Positions 1 to 5,039 of a DNA stretch of 5,699 nucleotides are shown in pieces. The position numbers and the translations under genes were made by a program. This DNA is from Deltaproteobacteria bacterium. GTDB lineage: Bacteria > Desulfobacterota > Anaeroferrophillalia > Anaeroferrophillales > Tharpellaceae. The DNA is taken from NCBI GenBank assembly GCA_030595135.1, contig JAUVDU010000132.1:1-5699 (forward strand), written 5' to 3'. The notes beneath the pieces are model-generated. The model made no database searches, was not told the origin of the DNA, and saw nothing but the letters and a program-made list of their open reading frames with translations. How positions within the stretch are numbered: position 1 is the stretch's first letter; every line of letters starts with the position of its first letter.

Positions 1-49
1 TGGAACAACAAAAAGATAGTTCAAAATAAACCACAAATCACGTTGTTGG

Positions 50-1570
50 TTAGTAATATCGACCCCAGAGGGTATAGGTTGTTGTGAGCAAGACGATGCC
101 GGTGTAGAATAAAGGCCAATTTTTTATCAAGAGTGCTGCCAACGGGTGCCGGGTTTTTATGAGACTCCGGTAGCCGGTGCTGAAGAGGAGTAAAAGAGGT
201 AGGGCGACCGGGATAAAGTAGCGGCCCTGGATGCCGCCGATTATGGCGTTGCCGACCGGGGTTGAGATAAGGTAAAAACCGAGCAGAATGCCTCCGCTGC
301 AAAGAGCCCAAATTGAAGTAAGCAAGGTTTTTTCGGTCAGGAGTCGGTTGCCGGTCGGGTGGGTGCCTAAGGCACCGGCGATCAGGGCGAGAGGATAACT
401 TATGTAAATCCAAACCGGCAGCCGGGTGTCGAGCCAGCCTAAAAGACCGATGAAAGATTCGATGTAGTGTTGACCCTGAACCTGTAGGGTGCGGCTTAAA
501 ATGGTAAATATGGTGGTGGGGTAGTGCTGCAAAAATTGGAGCTGTTTTTTGCTGTCCAATAAGGGTAAAAGTTTGTCTTTGGCTTGGAAGCTGGTGTAGT
601 CAAAAGGAATATTTGTTACGTCCGGGACTGCGGCCATGCCTTTGATCTGGCGCCAGAGTAGGTAGCTCATAATTGCCAGGGTCAGACTGGTGATTAAAAG
701 ATAGAGGCGGCTTCGATCCCGGCCAATGAAGGTTTGAGGGGAAAGGAAAAGCAACAGGATCAGCGGGCAATATACTATTTTACCCAAGGCCAGCAGGGTT
801 AACGTGCCGGGCACGATAAACCAGGCCCGGCGTTTGACCGGTTGCTGATTGTGACGAGCCAGATCCAGGAGGGTGGCTGTCAACAGCATGCTTGAGGCGA
901 TGGTCAGGCCGTCAATTGAAAGTGATGGGGAGAGAAAGAGGGTCATTGGCATCAGAGCCAGGAGAAAGAAGATGATTTTTCCAGTGGGTGTGATTTTTAG
1001 AGCCCAGTAAACCAAGCCAAGGTAAGCCAGCAGGCTGGCCAAACGGCCGAGGTACATCAGCCACAGAGGGGAGAGAGCCAAGCCTCGACCGGCCATGATT
1101 GCCAGGACTGAGGGCAGGTAAAGAATTGGTGCGTAGCCGCCGGCACTGGTATTGATAAAAACATCGGGCAGGCCTTCCATTTTTAGCGGTAGATCCAGCA
1201 TTTTTTTAAGATCATCAAACTTTTGTTTGTTTTCCGGGTGGAAAGGCAGCTTTTGATTTACCATGCGGGCTGTATAGGGGACGCTGACCGGGACAATGCC
1301 GCCACTGCCCTTCAGATATTTGGTGGGAGCTTGTTTTTTTTCGGCTTCACTGAAAGGGTATTTGCTGGTTACGAACTGACCTGAGGAGATCATCACGGCG
1401 CGGAAAAAGTGATCATGCTCATCCGGCACTTGGAAGGGAGGGGTGAGCATGAGCATAGCCAAGCCGAACAATCCGCCGATGAGCAGAAAAAAGCGGGGAT
1501 AATTAATCTTGTCGGCGGATTGTTCCAGCTTAGTTTGATTTTTGGAGTTAGTGTATCTCTTCGATTTCAT
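50..1570 (-). CDS. DUF2142 family polytopic membrane protein
   Basis: This is an integral inner-membrane protein of 506 residues with about ten or eleven hydrophobic segments, roughly at residues 25-43, 147-162, 170-191, 197-215, 222-237, 250-275, 288-306, 384-402, 415-434, 453-466 and 488-504. Two family hallmarks are visible. After the first membrane segment comes PPFQVPDEHDHFFRA (residues 44-58), and near the C-terminus GGIQGRYFIP (445-454). A long soluble loop lies between the first two helices (about 59-146), and a second at about 308-380. DUF2142 proteins are often found near surface-polysaccharide genes and resemble GT-C-type glycosyltransferases in layout; a role in cell-surface glycan synthesis is inferred only. 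The length fits the family. The reading frame can be extended to a GTG at 1598-1600, but I prefer the ATG at 1568-1570. Neither start has a good Shine-Dalgarno sequence. The stop is TAA. The gene diverges from the regulator to its right. Confidence 0.85.
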   Translation of the reverse strand: MKSKRYTNSKNQTKLEQSADKINYPRFFLLIGGLFGLAMLMLTPPFQVPDEHDHFFRAVMISSGQFVTSKYPFSEAEKKQAPTKYLKGSGGIVPVSVPYTARMVNQKLPFHPENKQKFDDLKKMLDLPLKMEGLPDVFINTSAGGYAPILYLPSVLAIMAGRGLALSPLWLMYLGRLASLLAYLGLVYWALKITPTGKIIFFLLALMPMTLFLSPSLSIDGLTIASSMLLTATLLDLARHNQQPVKRRAWFIVPGTLTLLALGKIVYCPLILLLFLSPQTFIGRDRSRLYLLITSLTLAIMSYLLWRQIKGMAAVPDVTNIPFDYTSFQAKDKLLPLLDSKKQLQFLQHYPTTIFTILSRTLQVQGQHYIESFIGLLGWLDTRLPVWIYISYPLALIAGALGTHPTGNRLLTEKTLLTSIWALCSGGILLGFYLISTPVGNAIIGGIQGRYFIPVALPLLLLFSTGYRSLIKTRHPLAALLIKNWPLFYTGIVLLTTTYTLWGRYY

Positions 1571-1586
1571 AATCTTTGTTGTTTGA

Positions 1587-1597
1587 TGGCAATTTAC
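1587..1597 (+). repeat. 11-bp repeat TGGCAATTTAC, copy 1
   Basis: TGGCAATTTAC is repeated exactly at 2927-2937. The two copies lie in the two intergenic regions that flank the PAS-LuxR gene. This copy is 17 bp upstream of the DUF2142 ATG and overlaps the left arm of the rightward terminator-like hairpin. It may be a shared regulator site or a chance match. Confidence 0.35.
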
Positions 1598-1642
1598 CAC
1601 ATCTCGCGTTCAGATTTCTGAAATTGTGGTGAATCTTTTTTT
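1592..1642 (+). terminator. Terminator-like hairpin, rightward
   Basis: The arms ATTTACCACA (1592-1601) and TGTGGTGAAT (1625-1634) pair over 10 bp with one U-G wobble in plus-strand RNA, then one C and a run of seven T (1636-1642). In minus-strand RNA the wobble becomes an A-C mismatch and there is no U tract, so the plus orientation fits better. The 23-nt loop contains a second hairpin. The stem has only three G-C pairs, so strength is uncertain. It would stop transcripts running antisense to the DUF2142 gene before they reach the regulator gene. Confidence 0.4.
1609..1622. promoter_or_regulatory. Near-palindrome, possible operator
   Basis: TTCAGATTTCTGAA is a perfect inverted repeat of two 6-bp arms around a TT centre. 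It lies about 40 bp upstream of the DUF2142 start codon, inside the loop of the larger hairpin. It could be a regulator binding site or simply part of the RNA structure. No known consensus was recognised. Confidence 0.25.
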
Positions 1643-1716
1643 AAAAGGCCGTGACGTGTCTTCAACCTGCAAGGTTTAGCAGACAAGGTCAAGTATTTCA
1701 ACTGGTTTTAATCTGT

Positions 1717-1756
1717 AAAATAAAAAACAGAGACAATGAGATTGTTGAATTGTCTC
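1717..1756 (-). terminator. Rho-independent terminator, leftward
   Basis: Read on the minus strand, an 8-bp perfect stem (GAGACAAT with ATTGTCTC; plus-strand positions 1749-1756 and 1730-1737) encloses an 11-nt loop. It is followed by TG and then T6-A-T4 (plus-strand A tract 1717-1727). This is a typical intrinsic terminator layout for leftward transcription. No leftward gene lies immediately to its right, so it would end antisense transcripts from the regulator gene or a small undetected RNA, and it would insulate the DUF2142 promoter. Confidence 0.5.
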
Positions 1757-1791
1757 CTCTGCTGTAGGCGGCGGTGGAGGTTGAAGGTGAC

Positions 1792-1820
1792 TTGACTTTG
1801 TTTGGTTCCCTGTGTAGACA
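1792..1820 (+). promoter_or_regulatory. Candidate sigma70-type promoter for the regulator gene
   Basis: TTGACT (1792-1797) matches the -35 consensus at five of six positions and lies exactly 17 bp from TAGACA (1815-1820), a weak -10 with three of six matches. Transcription from here would give a leader of about 80 nt before the start codon at 1906. The weak -10 would suit an activator-dependent or low-level promoter. Confidence 0.35.
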
Positions 1821-1896
1821 TCGTCGGTGGTTGTGACGATTCTTGCTGCTTAAAGCGGTCGGGTAGGTTTTAGGGTTTGTTTTGGGATTGGGAAAT

Positions 1897-1904
1897 GGAG
1901 AGGG
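1897..1904 (+). promoter_or_regulatory. Ribosome binding site that fixes the regulator start
   Basis: GGAGAGGG ends one base before the ATG at 1906, with GGAG spaced 5 nt from it. The reading frame is open from a TTG at 1882, but that codon lies upstream of this Shine-Dalgarno sequence and has only a poor one itself, so ATG 1906 is the chosen start. Confidence 0.7.
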
Positions 1905-1905
1905 T

Positions 1906-2898
1906 ATGGGTGATTACGAAAGTGAGGAGCCTTCTGAAAAAAGAGCTGAGAAGAGTTCTGCTACGGCCCTACGGCAGTGGTGGAGAACCTTTGATGCGAT
2001 TGATGATTACGTCACTATTCTGGATCTCGACAAACGGATAGTTTCGGCCAACCAATCGTTGCTTGAGGGTTTGCAGGTTGAATTGGGTAAGATCTCCAAT
2101 TGCAAATGTTATGCAGCTTTATGGGGTCGGGAGAAGAGTTGTCGGGTATGTCCGGTTGAGCAGGTGTTGCAGGATCGTCGAACTCATACATTGGAAGTGG
2201 AAAACCGGCGTCTGGGGAAAACCTTTGTGATCTCGGCCTCTCCGATATTTGATGACCATAATGTGATTGTCGGTATGGTTCATGTGACCAAGGATATAAC
2301 GGCTCGGAAAAAAGCTGAGAATGCAGTGGCCGAAGCCCGCGCCGAGCTCGAAACCCGGGTTGCGGAGAGAACCCGGGAGTTGACTCAGTTGAATGAGAGG
2401 CTGCATGGTGAGATTGCTGAGCGGAAAAAGGCGGAAGCCAGGCTTATCAAACGCACCGCCGAACTTGATTTCAAATCACAGACGCTTGAAGAGGCCAATA
2501 TCGCTTTGCGAGTGATCCTTAAAGCGCGGGAAGATGATAAAAACGAGCTTGAGGATAAAGTGCTGGCCAATATGAAGCGGCTTGTACTGCCCTATCTTGA
2601 AAAACTTGAAAAAAGCAGTCTGGACGACTCGCAACGGGCCTGTTTAGTGGGTTTGCAGGCGAATCTTGAGGATCTGGTTTCACCGTTTTCGCAGCGGCTC
2701 TCCTCGCCGCTGCTGAACCTGACGCCGCGTGAGATTCAGGTGGCGAACCAGATTAAGGAGGGGCGTGCCAATAAAGAGATTGCCGGTTTTTTTAATATCT
2801 CTTTGCGAACGGTGGAGTTTCATCGGGAAAATATCAGAAAGAAGATCGGTCTGGTCAATAAAAAGGTCAATTTAAGATCACAACTGTTGCTTTTTTAG
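1906..2898 (+). CDS. PAS domain / coiled-coil / LuxR-type HTH transcriptional regulator
   Basis: This is a cytoplasmic one-component regulator of 330 residues with no membrane segment, no receiver domain and no histidine kinase core. Residues about 25-134 form a PAS domain (FDAIDDYVTILDLDKRIVSAN at its start, VGMVHVTKDITARKKAE at its end). It contains four cysteines, C66-x-C68-Y and C79-x2-C82-P. Residues about 135-225 are a charged coiled coil of the kind that links PAS modules to output domains and supports dimerisation. Residues about 270-330 are a LuxR/FixJ-type HTH, seen in LTPREIQVA (272-280), NKEIAGFFNISLRTVEFHR (289-307) and IRKKIGL. PAS-coiled-coil-LuxR proteins of this layout are common in sulfate reducers. 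The signal is unknown; the cysteines suggest redox, metal or cofactor sensing, which is inference. The gene is divergent from DUF2142 and lies 110 bp upstream of the acyl-thioester operon, its likely target. No clear terminator follows it, so some read-through into the operon is possible. Confidence 0.88.
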   Translation: MGDYESEEPSEKRAEKSSATALRQWWRTFDAIDDYVTILDLDKRIVSANQSLLEGLQVELGKISNCKCYAALWGREKSCRVCPVEQVLQDRRTHTLEVENRRLGKTFVISASPIFDDHNVIVGMVHVTKDITARKKAENAVAEARAELETRVAERTRELTQLNERLHGEIAERKKAEARLIKRTAELDFKSQTLEEANIALRVILKAREDDKNELEDKVLANMKRLVLPYLEKLEKSSLDDSQRACLVGLQANLEDLVSPFSQRLSSPLLNLTPREIQVANQIKEGRANKEIAGFFNISLRTVEFHRENIRKKIGLVNKKVNLRSQLLLF

Positions 2899-2908
2899 TG
2901 ACTTACTT

Positions 2909-2945
2909 CTGGTACCAGGTTTTTACTGGCAATTTACTGGTAAAT
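2909..2945. promoter_or_regulatory. Paired palindromes upstream of the operon, possible operator
   Basis: Two palindromes lie in the 110-bp gap between the regulator gene and the DUF1285-like gene. One is CTGGTACCAG (2909-2918, perfect). The other is ATTTAC-TG-GTAAAT (2932-2945, perfect arms). Their centres are 25 bp apart. CTGG also recurs at 2926-2929, and TTTACTGG occurs twice, 11 bp apart (2922 and 2933). The second TTTACTGG shares TGGCAATTTAC (2927-2937) with the region upstream of DUF2142. The layout suits dimeric regulator binding, with the adjacent LuxR-type protein as the obvious candidate. TACCAG and CTGGTA could also form a hairpin, but no T run follows, so it is not called a terminator. 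No strong promoter is visible in this gap. Confidence 0.35.
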
Positions 2946-3008
2946 ATTTGGTGTTGTGTTTGTTGCTGAAAATGTTTTATTAAGATATTCAATGATTGGA
3001 GTTTGACG

Positions 3009-3470
3009 ATGGAAAATAGTACTGATTATATTGCTATAGATGGTCAGGGGCAGTGGTGGTATGAAGGTAACAAGATTGTTCACCCAAAGGTTCTGGCGCT
3101 TTTTAAAAGTTCTTTGGTGATTGATGAGTCTACTGGGGAGCTTTTTGTTGATTACAAGGGGAAAAGGGCTCCCGTAAAGGTTGAGAAAACTCCTTTCTTT
3201 ATTCATGATATCGTTGTCGAGAAGGGAGCTGATGGAGAGCTGATCGAAATTGTTCTGGAACTTGATGATGGTACGCGTGAGACTCTTGATCCGGAAAGTT
3301 TAGGACTTGATGATAGTGGGGCGTTGCAGGTTAAGGTTAAGGGGGGTCGGTTTGCGGCCCGTTGTCTGCAGGCGGCCCATTTTCGTTTGGCGGAGTTGCT
3401 GAGCGACGATGGTGACGGTGGTTTTTCTCTTGTCATAGGTGGCAAGAGTTATATTTTGGCAAAAAATTGA
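3009..3470 (+). CDS. DUF1285-like small protein
   Basis: This soluble protein of 153 residues has no signal peptide or membrane segment. It resembles the DUF1285 family. The N-terminus has the pattern DGQGQWWYEGNKIVHPKVLALF (residues 11-32), a strand-rich part bearing 'dG.W.y.g..i..p.v..lF'. It is followed by VKVEKTPFFIHDIV (56-69), like the 'VeDaPF' segment of the family, and a C-terminal helix GGRFAARCLQAAHFRLAELL (112-131). The assignment is by remembered pattern and is moderate. The biochemical role of DUF1285 is not established. I chose ATG 3009 because GGAG (2998-3001) lies 7 nt upstream; a TTG two codons earlier is less likely. The gene opens a run of four close genes, and its TGA stop is followed directly by the Shine-Dalgarno sequence of the next gene, so the two are probably translated from one mRNA. 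Confidence 0.65.
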   Translation: MENSTDYIAIDGQGQWWYEGNKIVHPKVLALFKSSLVIDESTGELFVDYKGKRAPVKVEKTPFFIHDIVVEKGADGELIEIVLELDDGTRETLDPESLGLDDSGALQVKVKGGRFAARCLQAAHFRLAELLSDDGDGGFSLVIGGKSYILAKN

Positions 3471-3483
3471 GGAGAACTAAAGC

Positions 3484-4230
3484 ATGGATGATATGAGCAA
3501 GATTATCAGTGAAGCGGATGATGCGTTGTTGGTGAAGATGGTGATGGACTCTTTTCGGCGGACGATGGTGCATTACGGCTGCTGGTTTGCCGAAGTCGAG
3601 CATCAACTGGGTATGGAGAAGGCTTTAGCGGTTGAGAAAAACGTTTGGGGTGCGAGTTTTGGTAATCAGCTCAAACGCCTGGGCAAGATTTTAGGTTTTG
3701 AGATTAAGGATGGGGTGCCGGCTCACCTGCATACGTTGTCCCGTGAAGATCTGCTTGATTTGCTAAAGAACCTCGGTGTCAACTGGCTCGCTAATGATGG
3801 AATCTGGTTTCAGGCGGTCGAACATAAATTTGGTATGAATGATGCCAAACGCTGCAACGATACTTGCTGGACTCGTTATTCACCCTATGAGGCGGAACGG
3901 ATTAAAGAGCTTCTCGAACTGCCCGATAATGGCGGCATTCCGGCTTTAAAGCAAGCTCTGGCTTTTCGCATGTATGCTTTGATCAATAAGCAGTCGATTG
4001 AAGATGTCGATGAGAACTGTATCATTTTTCGCATGAATGAGTGTCGGGTTCAGGTTGCCCGTCAACGCCGAGGTTTGGAGGATTATCCTTGTAAATCAGC
4101 GGGTTTGGTTGAGTATCCTTATTTTGCCCGGACGATTGATTCCCGGATTGAGACCGAATGTATCGGTTGTCCCCCTGATAAACATCCGGAAGGTTGGTTT
4201 TGTGCCTGGAAATTTACGGTAGTGGAGTAG
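3484..4230 (+). CDS. DUF6125-like cysteine-rich protein with internal duplication
   Basis: This soluble protein of 248 residues has no signal peptide or membrane segment. The C-terminal third has the conserved look of DUF6125 proteins, distantly like L-2-amino-thiazoline-4-carboxylic acid hydrolase: RMNECRVQVARQRRGL (183-198), DYPCKSAGLVEYPYFARTID (200-219), then TECIGCPPDKHPEGWFCAW (224-242). Nine cysteines occur (33, 124, 128, 179, 187, 203, 226, 229, 240); C226-x2-C229 and C240 could bind metal or form a redox site. The N-terminal part holds a tandem duplication: WFAEVEHQLGM (34-44) recurs as WFQAVEHKFGM (108-118), and each copy is followed by an amphipathic stretch ending in a leucine-rich helix. 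No catalytic function can be assigned with confidence. The start at ATG 3484 has GGAG 9 nt upstream. The gap to the previous gene is 13 bp, and the TAG stop overlaps the next gene's TAGGAG. Confidence 0.75.
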   Translation: MDDMSKIISEADDALLVKMVMDSFRRTMVHYGCWFAEVEHQLGMEKALAVEKNVWGASFGNQLKRLGKILGFEIKDGVPAHLHTLSREDLLDLLKNLGVNWLANDGIWFQAVEHKFGMNDAKRCNDTCWTRYSPYEAERIKELLELPDNGGIPALKQALAFRMYALINKQSIEDVDENCIIFRMNECRVQVARQRRGLEDYPCKSAGLVEYPYFARTIDSRIETECIGCPPDKHPEGWFCAWKFTVVE

Positions 4231-4241
4231 GAGTTTGTAAT

Positions 4242-5015
4242 ATGGCAGAGACAATTAAAGTAACCCATGCCGGAAGGGTGGCAACTGTTATCTTGAACCG
4301 GCCGCAGAACCTGAATGCTTTTACGACTGCGATGGTTAGTGAACTGGAAAAAGAGTTGGTCTTGATTCGCGATAATCCTGAAATCCGGGCGGTTATGCTA
4401 ACCGGCAGCGGCAAGGCCTTTTGTGCCGGTGTCGATATTCAGGAGAAGCCCTATAACCCGCTTAATGCCAGGATATTTCTCAAGAATTTCAATCGGATGC
4501 TTAAAATGGTGGAGAGCCTGCCTCAGCCGACAGTCGCAGTTTTGCATGGGGCGGTTGTGGCCGGGGGACTGGAGTTGGCCTTAGCCTGTACTTTCCGGAT
4601 TGCCGCCCCGAATGCAAAAATGGGTCTGCCGGAAATCAATCTTGGCCTGGTCGCTGCTGGTGGGGCCACCTTTCGCCTGCCGCGCCTGATTGGTTTTGGG
4701 CCCGCCCTGGAGATGTGTTTGCTGGGCAAACTGATTAGCGGCGCTGAGGCTGAAGCGAGTGGATTGGTTAATTGGTCATTTCCGGAGAAGGAGCTGAGAT
4801 CTGAAGCCGAATTATTAGTCAAAAAATTGGCTGACCAGCCCCCTATAGCCCTGAGTCTGATTAAAGATGCCCTCTACGCAGCGGCGGCGCCGCATGAAGC
4901 TAATGACAGCCTGATGGAGATCCTTTCAGCCAGCGTCAATCACTACACTGAAGATAAAAAAGAGGGATTAGCTGCTTTTCTGGCTAAACGAAAACCTGAT
5001 TTCAGTGGTCAATAA
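4242..5015 (+). CDS. Enoyl-CoA hydratase/isomerase (crotonase) family protein
   Basis: This cytoplasmic enzyme of 257 residues has the usual crotonase length. The family binds acyl-CoA or acyl-ACP thioesters and stabilises an enolate in an oxyanion hole. The features are all visible: LNRPQNLNAFT (18-28), KAFCAGVDI (58-66) giving oxyanion-hole residue A62, and HGAVVAGGLELALAC (102-116) giving G108. Both glutamates that act in hydratases are kept: E111 (in GGLEL) and E131 (in LPEINLG), 20 residues apart as in rat mitochondrial crotonase E144 and E164. A hydratase or isomerase activity is therefore possible. The segment after E131 reads LGLVAAGGATFRLPRLIG, where typical hydratases have PGAGGTQRL, so the substrate may differ from straight-chain fatty acyl-CoA. 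ATG 4242 has GGAG 8 nt upstream. The gene sits 11 bp after the DUF6125-like gene and 24 bp before the KAS III-like gene. Confidence 0.9.
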   Translation: MAETIKVTHAGRVATVILNRPQNLNAFTTAMVSELEKELVLIRDNPEIRAVMLTGSGKAFCAGVDIQEKPYNPLNARIFLKNFNRMLKMVESLPQPTVAVLHGAVVAGGLELALACTFRIAAPNAKMGLPEINLGLVAAGGATFRLPRLIGFGPALEMCLLGKLISGAEAEASGLVNWSFPEKELRSEAELLVKKLADQPPIALSLIKDALYAAAAPHEANDSLMEILSASVNHYTEDKKEGLAAFLAKRKPDFSGQ

Positions 5016-5039
5016 GTCAATAATAAGAGGACTAAACTA

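Larger units (their letters stand above)
1571..1905. other. Intergenic region between divergent genes
   Basis: This stretch of about 335 bases separates the DUF2142 gene (leftward) from the PAS-LuxR gene (rightward). I see no credible gene in it. It holds a plus-strand terminator-like hairpin (1592-1642), a minus-strand terminator-like hairpin (1717-1756), a nested palindrome (1609-1622), one copy of the 11-mer TGGCAATTTAC (1587-1597), a candidate rightward promoter (1792-1820) and a strong Shine-Dalgarno sequence (1897-1904). No convincing leftward promoter for the DUF2142 gene could be picked out. TTGACC read on the minus strand (1692-1687) is a possible -35 but lacks a matching -10. Confidence 0.7.

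Noticed and set aside
4..47. AACAAC and GTTGTT as a terminator hairpin for the DUF2142 gene
   Set aside because: The arms are only 6 bp, A/T-rich, separated by more than 30 nt and not followed by a T run on the minus strand.
1409..1621. Plus-strand open frame of 70 codons with a hydrophobic C-terminal part, ending inside a terminator-like hairpin
   Set aside because: It lies almost wholly antisense to the 5' end of the well-supported DUF2142 gene, has no clear Shine-Dalgarno sequence and resembles no known protein; its hydrophobicity can come from the opposite strand.
1882..1905. TTG start giving eight more residues to the PAS-LuxR protein
   Set aside because: The strong GGAGAGGG lies downstream of this TTG and is ideally spaced for ATG 1906; the extra glycine-rich residues look like translated leader.
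2963..2991. TTGCTG-17-TATTCA as a promoter for the DUF1285-like gene
   Set aside because: Both boxes match the consensus at only three of six positions, and the start point would fall at the Shine-Dalgarno sequence, leaving almost no leader.
4194..4241. Upstream ATG at 4194 giving a 273-residue crotonase
   Set aside because: It overlaps the end of the DUF6125-like gene by 37 bp and adds 16 residues not expected before the usual crotonase N-terminus; ATG 4242 has a GGAG 8 nt upstream.
4523..4822. Minus-strand open frames opposite the crotonase and KAS III-like genes
   Set aside because: They are low-complexity translations antisense to strong family matches, without start signals of their own.
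4876..4895. GC-rich palindrome GCGGCGCCGC in the crotonase gene
   Set aside because: It is short and explained by a run of alanine codons.
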